Assembly (NCBI RefSeq): GCF_024345515.1
Contig: NZ_JAGQBG010000001.1
Coordinates: 1 to 43,849 of the forward strand
Length of the DNA stretch: 43,849 nucleotides
From: Cyanobium sp. N5-Cardenillas
GTDB lineage: Bacteria > Cyanobacteriota > Cyanobacteriia > PCC-6307 > Cyanobiaceae
Direction: 5' to 3'
Shown here: positions 15,400-25,516 of the stretch, one piece after another
How positions within the stretch are numbered: position 1 is the stretch's first letter
How the letters are laid out: each line of letters begins with the position of its first letter
Made by a program: the position numbers and the translations under genes
The notes under the pieces: model-generated
What the model was told of the DNA's origin: nothing
Database searches by the model: none
What the model saw: only the letters and a program-made list of their open reading frames with translations

Positions 15400-17322
15400 T
15401 CAGAGGCCCCGCTGCATCAGTTGGCCCATCAGGTCGGAGCTGCGTTGCTGGAAGCCGGCCAGCTGGTTCGGCTCCAGCCCCCCGACGGCCAGGCGGGCCA
15501 CTTCATAGATGTGGCGGCTGAGGTCCTCCGCCAGCTGGCGGCTGGGGGAAGTGGTGTCGGAGCCGGTGATGACGGCACCGGCCGAGAGCTTGAGCAGACC
15601 CTCCACCAGGGGATGGCGGCGGTTCACCAGCAGCACGTGGTGGTCGGGCAGGCCCGGCAGCCGTTGCTCCATCAGGGCTCCCATGTCGTTGATTCGGCGC
15701 ATCTGCTCCGGCAGCAGGATCAGGGCCGCCGGGGAACCTTCCCCCTTCAGCGACTGCACCTGGATGGTGATCTTGTTGTCGTCGATGGCGGCCCTGAACA
15801 GGTCGCGCAGCTTCTCGCCGCTGTCCTTGCCTTCGGCATCGGCCAGCTCGCTCTCGGGCTCCTGCAGGCTGGCGTCGAGCTCGGCGTCAACCCGCTGGAA
15901 GCGCAGGTCGCCATGGCGGGCTTCCAGCCAGGGGATGAACTGGGAATCGATCAGGGTGTCGGCCAGCAGCACCTCCGCCCCCTGTCCCGTCCACAGGGCC
16001 AGGGCGCCGGCCTGCCCGGCCTCATCGGTGCAGTAGAGGATCCGATCGGCGTTGTCGCCGCTCAGGCGGCCCCGGTAGCCGGCCAGGGTGGTGTAGGTGC
16101 GGCCATCGGTGCCGACCGGGTCGAGGCAGGTGGACTCCTCGCCGTCCTCGGCCGGCTGGGCGGCCGCCGCGGTGGTGCCGTACAGGATCAGGTCGGCCAC
16201 CTGGTCGGCGAACTTCTCGTCCTCCATGGCGCCGATCTTGATGAACGGGGCCAGTGAATCCCAGATCGCCGCATACCGGGCCGGTTCGTCGCGGTGCAGC
16301 TCCTTGAGACGGTCGCCCACCTTCTTGGCCACGAAGCCGCCGATCGAGCGCACCCGGCGGTCGGTCTGCAGGGCGCTGCGGCTGACGTTCAGGGGAATAT
16401 CGGGCGAATCGATCACGCCCCGCAGCGGCAGCAGGTAGCGGGGCACCACCTCCTTGATCGAATCACTGACGAACACCTGGTTGCAGTAGAGGCGGATCTC
16501 GCCCTTCTCCCAGTCGGCGCGGCCGGTGATCCTGGGGAAATAGAGAATGCCCTGCAGGTTGTAGGGGTAGTCGGTGTTGAGGTGCACCCAGAGCAGGGGA
16601 TCGCCCTGGAAGGGGTAGAGATAGTGGTAAAGGTTGATGTAATCCTCATCGCTGAGGTCGCGGGGGCTCTTGCGCCAGGGGGCCTCCCGCTTGTTGACCG
16701 TCTCGCCATCGAGCTGCACCGCCACCGGCAGGAAGTCGCAGTAGGTGGTGATCAGGGTGCGGATTCTGGAGGGCTCGATGTACTCCAGCTCCTCCTCCAT
16801 CAGGTGCAGGATCACGTCGGTGCCGGGTTCGGAGCGCTCGGCCCCCTCGAGGCTGAAGTTGGGGGAGCCGTCACAGCTCCAGCGAACCGCCTCAGACTCC
16901 GGCCTGGCGCTGAGGCTGACCAGCTCCACGCGGGAGGCCACCATGAAACTGGAGTAGAAGCCCAGGCCGAAGTGGCCGATGATGGCGTCGCTCTCGCTCT
17001 TGTACTTCTCGAGGAAGTCCTCGGCGCTGGAGAAGGCCACCTGGTTGATGTAGCGCTTCACCTCATCGGCGGTCATGCCGATGCCGTTGTCGCTGATGGT
17101 GAGGGTCTTCGCCTCCCGGTCGATGCGGATGGAGATCGTTCCTTCATCCCCTTCGCTGCAGTCGCCGGCCATGGCGGCCATGCGCCGCTTGCTGATGGCA
17201 TCGACGCCGTTGCTGACCAGCTCCCGCAGGAAGACTTCATGGCCGGAATAGACGGCCTTCTTGATGATCGGGAAGATGTTTTCGGTGTGGATCTGAATCT
17301 GGCCCTGTTCCAGCACCGTCAT
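15400..17322 (-). CDS. htpG: Molecular chaperone HtpG (Hsp90)
   Basis: Cytoplasmic Hsp90, 640 aa. In cyanobacteria it is induced by heat, cold and high light and interacts with phycobilisome linkers and tetrapyrrole enzymes. The N-terminal GHKL ATPase motifs are FLRELVSNGVDAI (~32-44), DNGIGM (~78-84) and GHFGLGFYSSFMVA (~118-131). The middle-domain SDIPLNVSRS-like block appears as DSPDIPLNVSRSALQ, and a normal C-terminal dimerisation region is present. ATG at 17322 (MTVLEQGQIQIHTENIFPI) is the family start. Same strand as the ferredoxin, which ends 88 bp upstream. The 63-bp gap to the ABC operon shows no clear terminator. Confidence 0.97.
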   Translation of the reverse strand: MTVLEQGQIQIHTENIFPIIKKAVYSGHEVFLRELVSNGVDAISKRRMAAMAGDCSEGDEGTISIRIDREAKTLTISDNGIGMTADEVKRYINQVAFSSAEDFLEKYKSESDAIIGHFGLGFYSSFMVASRVELVSLSARPESEAVRWSCDGSPNFSLEGAERSEPGTDVILHLMEEELEYIEPSRIRTLITTYCDFLPVAVQLDGETVNKREAPWRKSPRDLSDEDYINLYHYLYPFQGDPLLWVHLNTDYPYNLQGILYFPRITGRADWEKGEIRLYCNQVFVSDSIKEVVPRYLLPLRGVIDSPDIPLNVSRSALQTDRRVRSIGGFVAKKVGDRLKELHRDEPARYAAIWDSLAPFIKIGAMEDEKFADQVADLILYGTTAAAAQPAEDGEESTCLDPVGTDGRTYTTLAGYRGRLSGDNADRILYCTDEAGQAGALALWTGQGAEVLLADTLIDSQFIPWLEARHGDLRFQRVDAELDASLQEPESELADAEGKDSGEKLRDLFRAAIDDNKITIQVQSLKGEGSPAALILLPEQMRRINDMGALMEQRLPGLPDHHVLLVNRRHPLVEGLLKLSAGAVITGSDTTSPSRQLAEDLSRHIYEVARLAVGGLEPNQLAGFQQRSSDLMGQLMQRGL

Positions 17323-17410
17323 GGCGAATGAGAAGAATCGCCCTGAACCTAGGTGGGGCCCCGGCGGCGGCTCAAGACCAGCGAGGGTGGGGTCCCCGAA
17401 CCAGCGGACC

Positions 17411-17638
17411 TCAGCCGCCGGGCTTCTGCAGGTCGGGCCGCTCCTCCGGCAGGATCGCCCCCTCCACCGGACACACCTGCAGGCAGATGCCGCAGTCGAT
17501 GCAGGTGTCGAAATCGATCCAGTAGAACGCCGTTCCCTTGCTGTTCGCCCCCGCTCCGGGGTGGATGCAGGCCACCGGACAGGCGTCGACGCAGTCGGCC
17601 ACGCCCTCGCAGACGTTGGTGACGATCGAGTGGGCCAT
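17411..17638 (-). CDS. Bacterial-type (4Fe-4S) ferredoxin
   Basis: 75-aa low-potential electron carrier of the two-cluster bacterial ferredoxin family. The second cluster motif is complete: CIDCGICLQVCP (CxxCxxCxxxCP). The first is atypical: CEGVADCVDACP supplies C-x5-C-x3-CP and lacks the fourth Cys of a normal CxxCxxC motif, as in 7Fe-like ferredoxins, so it may bind a [3Fe-4S] cluster or use another ligand. The ATG at 17638 (MAHSIVTNVCEG) matches cyanobacterial members. It lies 26 bp after hisZ. The partner enzyme is unknown. Confidence 0.9.
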   Translation of the reverse strand: MAHSIVTNVCEGVADCVDACPVACIHPGAGANSKGTAFYWIDFDTCIDCGICLQVCPVEGAILPEERPDLQKPGG

Positions 17639-17664
17639 CGATGGGGAGACGCAGCGGCGGGATC

Positions 17665-18852
17665 CTAGGCAGCCAGCCACACCGCCCCACGGCAGCCCCG
17701 CTCCGCCGCCATCTGCTCGGCGGACGCCTGGTCGGCGCAGGGGTGGGTGCACAGCTCGGCGGGCTCCCCTTCCCGATGCAGCTCGGCCATGCGGCTGAGG
17801 GACTGAGCCAGGCCAGCGGCGGTGGCGCTGGCCACCAGCCAGGGACCCGGGGCCTGGTCCTCGGCAGCAGCAGCACCCTCCGATTCGAGCAGGTCGCGGA
17901 TGGCTTCCACGTCGAAACCGAAGCCGGTGCCGGCCGCCACGGAGCTGCCGGCGCAGAAGCGTCCCACCAGGGCGTCGTAGCGGCCGCCGCTGGCGATGGC
18001 GACCGGAGCCTCCGCCCCCTGGCAGACCAGCTTGAACACCAAGCCGTCGTAGAGATCGAAGTGGGGCTGGAAGGTGGGATCCAGCTGCACCCGCACCCCC
18101 AGGGCGCTGGCCGGCTCCTGAACGCTGGCCAGGGTGGCGGCGAAGGACTCCAGCAACGGCACCGGTCCGAGCCACTGCTCCAGGTGATAGAGCACCTGGA
18201 CCGGCTGCCCCCGCAGCCCGATCAGGGCCATCAGCCGCTGGCGCTGGCTGTCGGGCAGGGCCAGGGCCGCGAGGGCCAGGGGGTCGAAGTCGGTGAGGGC
18301 ATGGCGCGCCGCTGAGCGCTGCTCCTCCGGGACCTGGCTCAGCAGGGCGCTGAGCAGGCCGTGGTGGCCCACCAGCAGGGTGGGCTGGTGCCGGGGCGGC
18401 AGCCCCAGGCTGGCCACGGCCGCCAGCAGCAGATGCAGCAGCTCCGTGTCGGCGGCGGGGGAGGGTTCACCGAGCAGTTCGACTCCGCTTTGCAGCTGCT
18501 CGCTGATGCGCTGACCGCCACCATCGCCGCTGAAGCTGCGGAAGGTGGTGCCGCTGGCCCAGAGCCGCAGGGGCCGGGGTCGGCTGAGCATCCGGGTGCT
18601 GGCGGCCCGGGCGATCGGAGCGGTGAGTTCCGGCCGCAGCCCGAGGGGCTCATCGGCCACCAGCCGCACCAGCTCCCGTTCGGCGATGGCACCGCCGGCC
18701 TCGAGGCTGTCGAGCCGCTCGATGGTGGGGGGCGCCACCTCCTGGTAGCCCCAGAGGCGGTACACGTTGGCCAGCAGGTCGCACAGGCGCCGGTTGCTGT
18801 CCACCTGACCCGGGTTCAGGTCCCGCGCGCCGGCGGCAGGTTGGAGGGCCAT
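17665..18852 (-). CDS. hisZ: ATP phosphoribosyltransferase regulatory subunit
   Basis: HisZ, 395 aa, is a catalytically inactive histidyl-tRNA-synthetase paralogue that activates and regulates the short form of HisG, the first enzyme of histidine synthesis. Class-II synthetase-like features are present: YQEVAPPTIERLDSL, ELTAPIARAASTRM, and SGGRYDALVGRF near residue 310. Real HisRS motifs (RAGGRYD-type active site, full anticodon domain) are reduced. Length fits HisZ. The start ATG at 18852 is 41 bp after the stop of an IMPase-family phosphatase gene, an arrangement that suggests histidine-pathway linkage. Its presence predicts a short hisG elsewhere. Confidence 0.9.
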   Translation of the reverse strand: MALQPAAGARDLNPGQVDSNRRLCDLLANVYRLWGYQEVAPPTIERLDSLEAGGAIAERELVRLVADEPLGLRPELTAPIARAASTRMLSRPRPLRLWASGTTFRSFSGDGGGQRISEQLQSGVELLGEPSPAADTELLHLLLAAVASLGLPPRHQPTLLVGHHGLLSALLSQVPEEQRSAARHALTDFDPLALAALALPDSQRQRLMALIGLRGQPVQVLYHLEQWLGPVPLLESFAATLASVQEPASALGVRVQLDPTFQPHFDLYDGLVFKLVCQGAEAPVAIASGGRYDALVGRFCAGSSVAAGTGFGFDVEAIRDLLESEGAAAAEDQAPGPWLVASATAAGLAQSLSRMAELHREGEPAELCTHPCADQASAEQMAAERGCRGAVWLAA

Positions 18853-18893
18853 GGAGGGGAGTGTTCGGGCGGTGAGGTGGGGAGGGGCGGATC

Positions 18894-19796
18894 CTATGGA
18901 GCGTCGGCCGGGCCGCCGGCGAGGGCATCAAGCTCCGGGGCGCCGAAGCTGGCACCGCTGAGCGGCCGGCAGAGTGCCAGCCCTTCGATCAGGGGCTGGC
19001 GCAGGGCGGGGGTGCAGGCGATCACCCGGCCGTCGGCCAGGTCGAGACGGTTGCCGTCGTAGGCGCAGACCTGCCCGCCGGCCTCTTCCACCAGCACGAC
19101 GCCGGCCACGAGGTCCCAGGGCGAAAGGCCCCGCTCCCAGTAGCCGTCGACCCTGCCGGCGGCGACGAAGGCCAGATCCACGGCCGCAGCCCCGGCACGG
19201 CGCACGCCGTGGCTGCGGTGGGTGAACCAGGCGAACTCGGCGTAGTTGTTGTCGAGGCGCCGCACCCGGTCGTAGGAAAAGCCTGTGACGAGCAGGGAAT
19301 CCGCCAGCGCGCCGCAGTCGCTCACCTGCAGCCGGCGTTCGTTGCACCAGGCGCCCCGGCCCGGGGCGGCCCAGTAATGCTCCTCCAGCACCGGCACCTC
19401 CAGGGCACCGAGCAGCGGCAGCCCCTGCCAGCTGAGACCCACGGAGGTGCCAAAGAACGGATAGCCATGGGCATAGTTGGTGGTGCCGTCGAGGGGGTCG
19501 ACGCACCAGAGCAGGTCGCCCTGGCCGGCGAGCTGGCCGCTTTCCTCGGCCAGCACGGCGACGCCGGGGGTGGCTGCCGCCAGCACCGCCAGCACGGCGG
19601 CTTCGGCCGCCAGGTCGGCCTCGGTGACCAGATTGCCCGCCATGCCCTTCTCCTTGACCTGCTCGAGGCGGCCAAAATGGTGCCGAAGCTCACGGCCCCC
19701 GGCCTCGGCCGCCTCGCGGGCCACCTGCAGCAGACGCTCCAGTTCAGCGGCGTCAAGGCCGGAGCCCGCCAGGGCCTGTTGACAGAGGGAGGTCAT
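18894..19796 (-). CDS. Inositol monophosphatase-family phosphatase (candidate histidinol-phosphatase)
   Basis: 300 aa Mg-dependent, Li-sensitive-type phosphatase fold. Motifs: VTEADLAAE (~62), LAEESG (EE pair, ~82), WCVDPLDGTTNYAHGYPFFG (~97-115, metal site DPLDGTTN) and LSPWDLVAGVVLVEEAGG (~225-242, the WDxxAG metal site). Known substrates of this family include myo-inositol-1-phosphate, histidinol-phosphate (HisN/IMPL2) and nucleotides. The gene sits immediately upstream of hisZ and overlaps a ferredoxin gene by 4 bp on its 5' side. Linkage to hisZ makes histidinol-phosphate a reasonable candidate substrate, but that is inference. Confidence 0.88.
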   Translation of the reverse strand: MTSLCQQALAGSGLDAAELERLLQVAREAAEAGGRELRHHFGRLEQVKEKGMAGNLVTEADLAAEAAVLAVLAAATPGVAVLAEESGQLAGQGDLLWCVDPLDGTTNYAHGYPFFGTSVGLSWQGLPLLGALEVPVLEEHYWAAPGRGAWCNERRLQVSDCGALADSLLVTGFSYDRVRRLDNNYAEFAWFTHRSHGVRRAGAAAVDLAFVAAGRVDGYWERGLSPWDLVAGVVLVEEAGGQVCAYDGNRLDLADGRVIACTPALRQPLIEGLALCRPLSGASFGAPELDALAGGPADAP

Positions 19797-20161
19797 TCGT
19801 CGTCCAGGGGCAGGCCGGGACGCACCAGACCGCGGCCGAAGAAGCGGCCGAACTGGCGGTCGTAGACCTCGTCCTCGTCCTGGGTCTCCACCTCCAGCGG
19901 ACCCGTGGCCCGGGCGACGCACAGGAGCCCGTAACCCTGCTGGCGCAGGTCCTTCGACAGGCCGAGGGCCTCCCGCTGATCGATGCTTCCGTCCAGCACC
20001 CGCACCGCGCAGGCGGTGCAACAGCCGTTACGGCAGCTGAAGGGGAGCGGCTCGCCCTGGGCTTCGAAGCTGCGCAGGATGTACTCCCCCTCCGGCACAT
20101 CGAGTCGGATGACGCGGTTGGCCTGTCGCCAGTGGACCGTGATCGGGTGAGTGCGGGTCAT
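19793..20161 (-). CDS. Plant-type (2Fe-2S) ferredoxin
   Basis: 122 aa, longer than photosynthetic PetF (~97 aa). The cluster ligands CRNGCCTAC (Cys-x4-Cys-x2-Cys) around residue 45 and a fourth Cys in LLCVARA (~82) give a plant-type [2Fe-2S] site. The C-terminal extension (~95-122) is acidic then GRG-rich: DEDEVYDRQFGRFFGRG. In cyanobacteria such divergent ferredoxins are usually not the main PSI acceptor. ATG at 20161; its stop overlaps the phosphatase start by 4 bp. It heads the minus-strand series running to htpG. The role is unknown. Confidence 0.86.
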   Translation of the reverse strand: MTRTHPITVHWRQANRVIRLDVPEGEYILRSFEAQGEPLPFSCRNGCCTACAVRVLDGSIDQREALGLSKDLRQQGYGLLCVARATGPLEVETQDEDEVYDRQFGRFFGRGLVRPGLPLDDE

Positions 20162-20249
20162 GGGGACGTGGGCGGAGGGGATGGTGCCGTTGGGGCGCGG
20201 AGGCCAGGAGCAGCCCCTGCTACATTGCCATCTGCCCCATTTCGCCGCT

Positions 20250-20336
20250 GGAGAGGTGGCCGAGTGGTCGAAGGCGCAGCACTGGAAATGCTGTATAGGG
20301 GCAACTCTATCGAGGGTTCGAATCCCTCCCTCTCCG
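20250..20336 (+). tRNA. tRNA-Ser(GGA)
   Basis: 87 nt with a 7-bp acceptor stem (GGAGAGG / CCTCTCC) and discriminator G. The anticodon stem is CAGCA/TGCTG around the loop CTGGAAA, giving anticodon GGA at 20284-20286 (reads UCC/UCU). It has a long serine-type variable arm (ATAG...CTAT) and a T arm GAGGG-TTCGAAT-CCCTC. CCA is not encoded. A TACATT -10-like box lies at 20221-20226. It is followed within 10 bp by a strong intrinsic terminator. Confidence 0.97.
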
Positions 20337-20342
20337 CTTTTG

Positions 20343-20371
20343 AAGTCGGTCCTCCGGGCCGACTTTTTTTT
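20343..20371 (+). terminator. Rho-independent terminator of tRNA-Ser
   Basis: AAGTCGG (20343-20349) and CCGACTT (20359-20365) form a 7-bp stem with a 9-nt loop, running into a tract of eight T (20364-20371). This is a textbook intrinsic terminator placed right after the tRNA. Confidence 0.92.
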
Positions 20372-20442
20372 GGCTTGCAGACGCCTGAAAACCCTCCCAG
20401 TGCAGGCACCGAAAGGGTTCTGGTCGCCGCATTTCGTTTGAC

Positions 20443-20461
20443 GACCCCAAAGCCAGGGGTC
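20443..20461 (-). terminator. Weak hairpin at the end of pstB
   Basis: On the minus strand, GACCCC (starting inside the pstB stop codon) pairs with GGGGTC around a 7-nt loop. There is no T tract after it, so it may be an mRNA-end stabiliser rather than a terminator. Confidence 0.3.
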
Positions 20462-21275
20462 AGCCGAAGCGTCCGCTGACGTAGTCGAGCGTTGATTGCT
20501 GACTGGGGGAGTTGAAGATGTTTTCGGTCTCGTTGAATTCCACCAGATAGCCCACTTTCCCTGAACCCCCTTCGACGGCCTCGGCGTTGAAGAAGGCTGT
20601 CATGTCGGCCACGCGCACAGCCTGCTGCATGTTGTGAGTCACGATCATGATCGTGTAGCTGCGCTTCAGTTCGTGCATGGTCTCCTCGATCTTGAGGGTC
20701 GAGATCGGATCGAGGGCCGAGCAGGGTTCGTCCATCAGGATCACCTCGGGTTCCGTGGCGATGGCACGGGCGATGCAGAGGCGTTGCTGCTGGCCGCCCG
20801 AGAGGGAGAAGCCGCTTTCCTTGAGCTTGTCCTTGCACTCATCCCAGACGGCCGCCTTGCGCAGGGAGCGTTCCACCAACTCGTCCATGTCGCCCTTGTA
20901 GCCGTTGATCCGGGCACCGAAGGCGATGTTTTCGTAGATCGATTTGGGGAAGGGATTGGGCTTCTGGAACACCATGCCGATGCGACGCCGCACCTCCACG
21001 GGATCGACGCGCTTGTCGTAGAGATCGTGCTGATCAAAGATCACCCGGCCCTTGAGGCTGCAACCGGGGATCAGGTCGTTCATGCGGTTGAGCGCCCGCA
21101 GCACCGTGCTCTTGCCACAGCCCGAGGGGCCGATGAAGGCGGTCACCTTGCCCTTCGGCAGATCCATGTAGACGTTCTTGACCGCTTCGAAGCTGCCGTA
21201 GGAGATGGTGACATCCTGCAGGGACATGCAGACGTCGCTGGCCACGGTGGAGGAGGAAGAGGAGGAGGAAGTCAT
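20460..21275 (-). CDS. pstB: Phosphate ABC transporter, ATP-binding protein
   Basis: PstB, 271 aa, powers high-affinity phosphate import. Walker [20 protein letters not shown], the PstB-typical Q-loop [21 protein letters not shown], signature [16 protein letters not shown], Walker [17 protein letters not shown] and H-loop [14 protein letters not shown] are intact. The C-terminus [17 protein letters not shown] is the usual PstB ending. The ATG at 21275 (MTSSSSSS.., a Ser-rich leader) was chosen over in-frame upstream sequence that enters pstA. Last gene of the minus-strand pstC-pstA-pstB unit, 49 bp after pstA. If pstA is disrupted, PstB would lack one of its membrane partners. Confidence 0.96.
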   Translation of the reverse strand: MTSSSSSSSTVASDVCMSLQDVTISYGSFEAVKNVYMDLPKGKVTAFIGPSGCGKSTVLRALNRMNDLIPGCSLKGRVIFDQHDLYDKRVDPVEVRRRIGMVFQKPNPFPKSIYENIAFGARINGYKGDMDELVERSLRKAAVWDECKDKLKESGFSLSGGQQQRLCIARAIATEPEVILMDEPCSALDPISTLKIEETMHELKRSYTIMIVTHNMQQAVRVADMTAFFNAEAVEGGSGKVGYLVEFNETENIFNSPSQQSTLDYVSGRFG

Positions 21276-21324
21276 GTCAGGAACGAAGGGAAACGGAGCC
21301 GTTAGGAATGGACGGGGAGAGGGG

Positions 21325-22233
21325 TCAGGCGCGAGTGGCGTGGCTGATCCAGCGGGCCAGCAGGTTGGCTCCAAGAATCATGATCACCAGCACGAACGAA
21401 GCGGCCCAGGCCAGTTCGTTCTGCGCTTCGTAGGGCATGATCGCGAAGTTGAAGATCAGCACCGACATGGTGGCGATCGGGTTGAACAGTCCTTCCGGCC
21501 AGAAGGGGGAGAACAGGGCCGTAAAGATCAGTGGCGCCGTTTCACCGGCGGCCCTGGCAATCCCCAGCACCACGCCGGTGGCGATGGGCGTGAAGGCGGC
21601 GGGCAGGGTGATCTGGGTGATGGTGACGAACCGGGAGGCCCCGACCCCGTAGGCCCCCATGCGCATCTCCTGGGGAACGAGCAGCAGACCCTCGTAGGTG
21701 GTCTTGATGACGGTGGGCAGCATCAGCACCGAAAGGGCGATGCCGCCGGCCATGGCGCTGAAGCTCTGGTCGAAGAAGATCCGCGTGGCGACGATCAGGG
21801 AATAGATGAAGACGCCGCAGATGATCGATGGAACCCCGGCGAGCACGTCGTTGCCGAAGCGGACGAACTTGGAAAACCAGCCGTCCTGGGCGTATTCCGA
21901 GAGGTAGACGCCACCGCCCACGCCTACGGGGATGGCGATCAGGGAGGCAATCAGGGTCACCACGATCGTGCCGAGGATGGCGTTGCCGATGCCCCCGCCT
22001 TCCAGGCCAGGTGCCGGCGGCAGTTCGGTGAGCAGCTGCAGGCTGATCAGCCGACCCCCCTGGATCAGCACATAGATCAGCACCAGGAAGAGGGGAATCA
22101 CTGCGAATGCGGAGAACGCGCCCGCAACGGCATTGGCGATCTGGTTCTAGCGATTGCGCTTCAGACCTGGGTCGTAATGCAGGGTGAGCCGCTCGGTGAA
22201 CTGGCTGGTCGTTGGCGGGGACGTGACGGACAT
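21325..22233 (-). pseudogene. pstA: Phosphate ABC transporter permease PstA, interrupted by an in-frame amber codon
   Basis: From ATG 22233 the frame reads a typical PstA N-terminus (MSVTSPPTTSQFTERL...YDPGLKRNR), then TAG at 22149-22147 (codon 29), then continues without a break (NQIANAVAGAFSAFAVIPLF...) to the stop at 21325. The rest is a normal PstA permease with about six helices and the EAA-type loop MRMGAYGVGASRFVTITQ; intact length would be 302 aa. The first in-frame start after the stop is GTG 22101 (258 aa), which begins inside the first membrane helix, has no Shine-Dalgarno and would lose the cytoplasmic N-terminus. It could be a point mutation, suppression, reinitiation or a base error. 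All other residues look functional, so any inactivation is recent. Confidence 0.75.
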
Positions 22234-22285
22234 GGCCTGGGGACGTCGTTGGCGAGGTGGGGGGAATGGAAAGGAAGAACGGGCG

Positions 22286-23239
22286 TCAGTAACGCAGGCT
22301 GAGACGCCGCACGATCCACTGGGCCAGGACGTTGACGATGAAGGTGAGGATCATCAGGACGACGGCCGCGTACATCAGGGCCGAAACCTGAATCCCATCC
22401 GCTTCACCGAACTGGTTGGCGAGCATCGAGGCGATGGTGTTGCCCGGGGCCAGGAGGGACAGGCTGAAATTGAGGGAGTTGCCGATGATCATCGTGACGG
22501 CCATGGTTTCACCCATGGCCCGTCCGAGGGAGAGCATCACCCCGCCCATGATCGAGGAAACGGCCGCGGGCAGGATCACGTTGAAAATCGCACCCCAGCG
22601 GGTCGTGCCGACCCCGTAGGCCCCCTGGCGCAGCTCGACCGGCACCTGGTTGAGGGCATCACGGGAGATGGCAGTGATGATCGGCAGCACCATCACCACC
22701 AGGATCAGGATCGCCGGAGCCGTGCCGGGGCCCTGTGGCTCGGTGGAAAAGAACGGCGTCCAGCCCAGGGTGGAGTGCAGCAGGGAAAGGAACGGCCGGA
22801 TGGCCGGTTCCATCACGAAAATCGCCCACAGGCCGAGAACCACGGAGGGGATGGCGGCGAGGAGCTCGACCAGCAGGCCGATCACATCTCTGACACTGCG
22901 GGGCAGCAGATCCTCGGTGATGAAGATTGCTGTTCCCAGGCCGATGGGCACGGCGATCAGCAGGGAGAGAATGGCGGTGACGAGGGTGCCGTAGATGGCG
23001 ATCAGGGCGCCGTACTGCTCGTTGACCGGATCCCAGGCGGAGGTGGTCAGGAAGCGCAGGCCAAAGGTGGCCATGGCCTCCCTGGCGCCGGTGAAGACCG
23101 TGACGAAGATGGCCAGCAGGACGATTCCCACCGAGGCCGCCAGCACGAGGGTGAGCTGGCGGAAGCCGATGTCGGTGAGCTTTTCCTGGGGGGGACGCCG
23201 TCGAAGGGTGAACGCGTCGATGGGTGGAGCGCTCCTCAT
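22286..23239 (-). CDS. pstC: Phosphate ABC transporter permease PstC
   Basis: 317-aa inner-membrane permease. Hydrophobic helices begin at LVLAASVGIVLLAIFVTVF (~26-45), and the PstC signature W-D-P-x-x-E-Q-Y-G-A-L is present (SAWDPVNEQYGAL). The EAA loop is VPVELRQGAYGVGTTRWGAI, followed by VMLSLGRAMGETMAVTMIIGN. The ATG at 23239 (MRSAPPIDAFTLRRR) is preferred because the longer frame runs through the Pho-box promoter region. It heads the pst unit; pstA starts 52 bp downstream. pstS and phoU are not adjacent. Divergent from dnaK3. Confidence 0.95.
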   Translation of the reverse strand: MRSAPPIDAFTLRRRPPQEKLTDIGFRQLTLVLAASVGIVLLAIFVTVFTGAREAMATFGLRFLTTSAWDPVNEQYGALIAIYGTLVTAILSLLIAVPIGLGTAIFITEDLLPRSVRDVIGLLVELLAAIPSVVLGLWAIFVMEPAIRPFLSLLHSTLGWTPFFSTEPQGPGTAPAILILVVMVLPIITAISRDALNQVPVELRQGAYGVGTTRWGAIFNVILPAAVSSIMGGVMLSLGRAMGETMAVTMIIGNSLNFSLSLLAPGNTIASMLANQFGEADGIQVSALMYAAVVLMILTFIVNVLAQWIVRRLSLRY

Positions 23240-23301
23240 GCAGGGATGGTGCCGGTCGGCATGGACGTTCCACCTGATCTGAGCACGAGTTTCGGCCCCC
23301 G

Positions 23302-23320
23302 CGTTTAAGCTCGGTTTAAC
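23302..23320 (-). promoter_or_regulatory. Pho box (two 8-bp repeats, 11-bp period)
   Basis: On the minus strand, 63 bp upstream of the pstC start, GTTAAACC-GAG-CTTAAACG forms two TTAAAC-containing 8-mers separated by 3 bp. This is the cyanobacterial PhoB/SphR layout (CTTAACCT-type repeats with 11-bp period). It is in the correct orientation for pstC and lies 44 bp from the dnaK3 start on the other side. Inferred to give phosphate-starvation induction of the pst genes. Confidence 0.65.
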
Positions 23321-23363
23321 GGCCGTCAGGCTCCGGTAGCGTTGGGGCGCCATCAGGACATCC

Positions 23364-25511
<2,148 letters not shown>

Positions 25512-25516
25512 GGGTC

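Noticed and set aside
14194-16257. Long open frame opposite the solute-binding protein and htpG (687 codons)
   Set aside because: It spans two real genes and their gap on the other strand; no recognisable protein.
20337-20460. Possible small RNA between tRNA-Ser and pstB
   Set aside because: The hairpin is fully explained as the tRNA terminator; no separate promoter is apparent.
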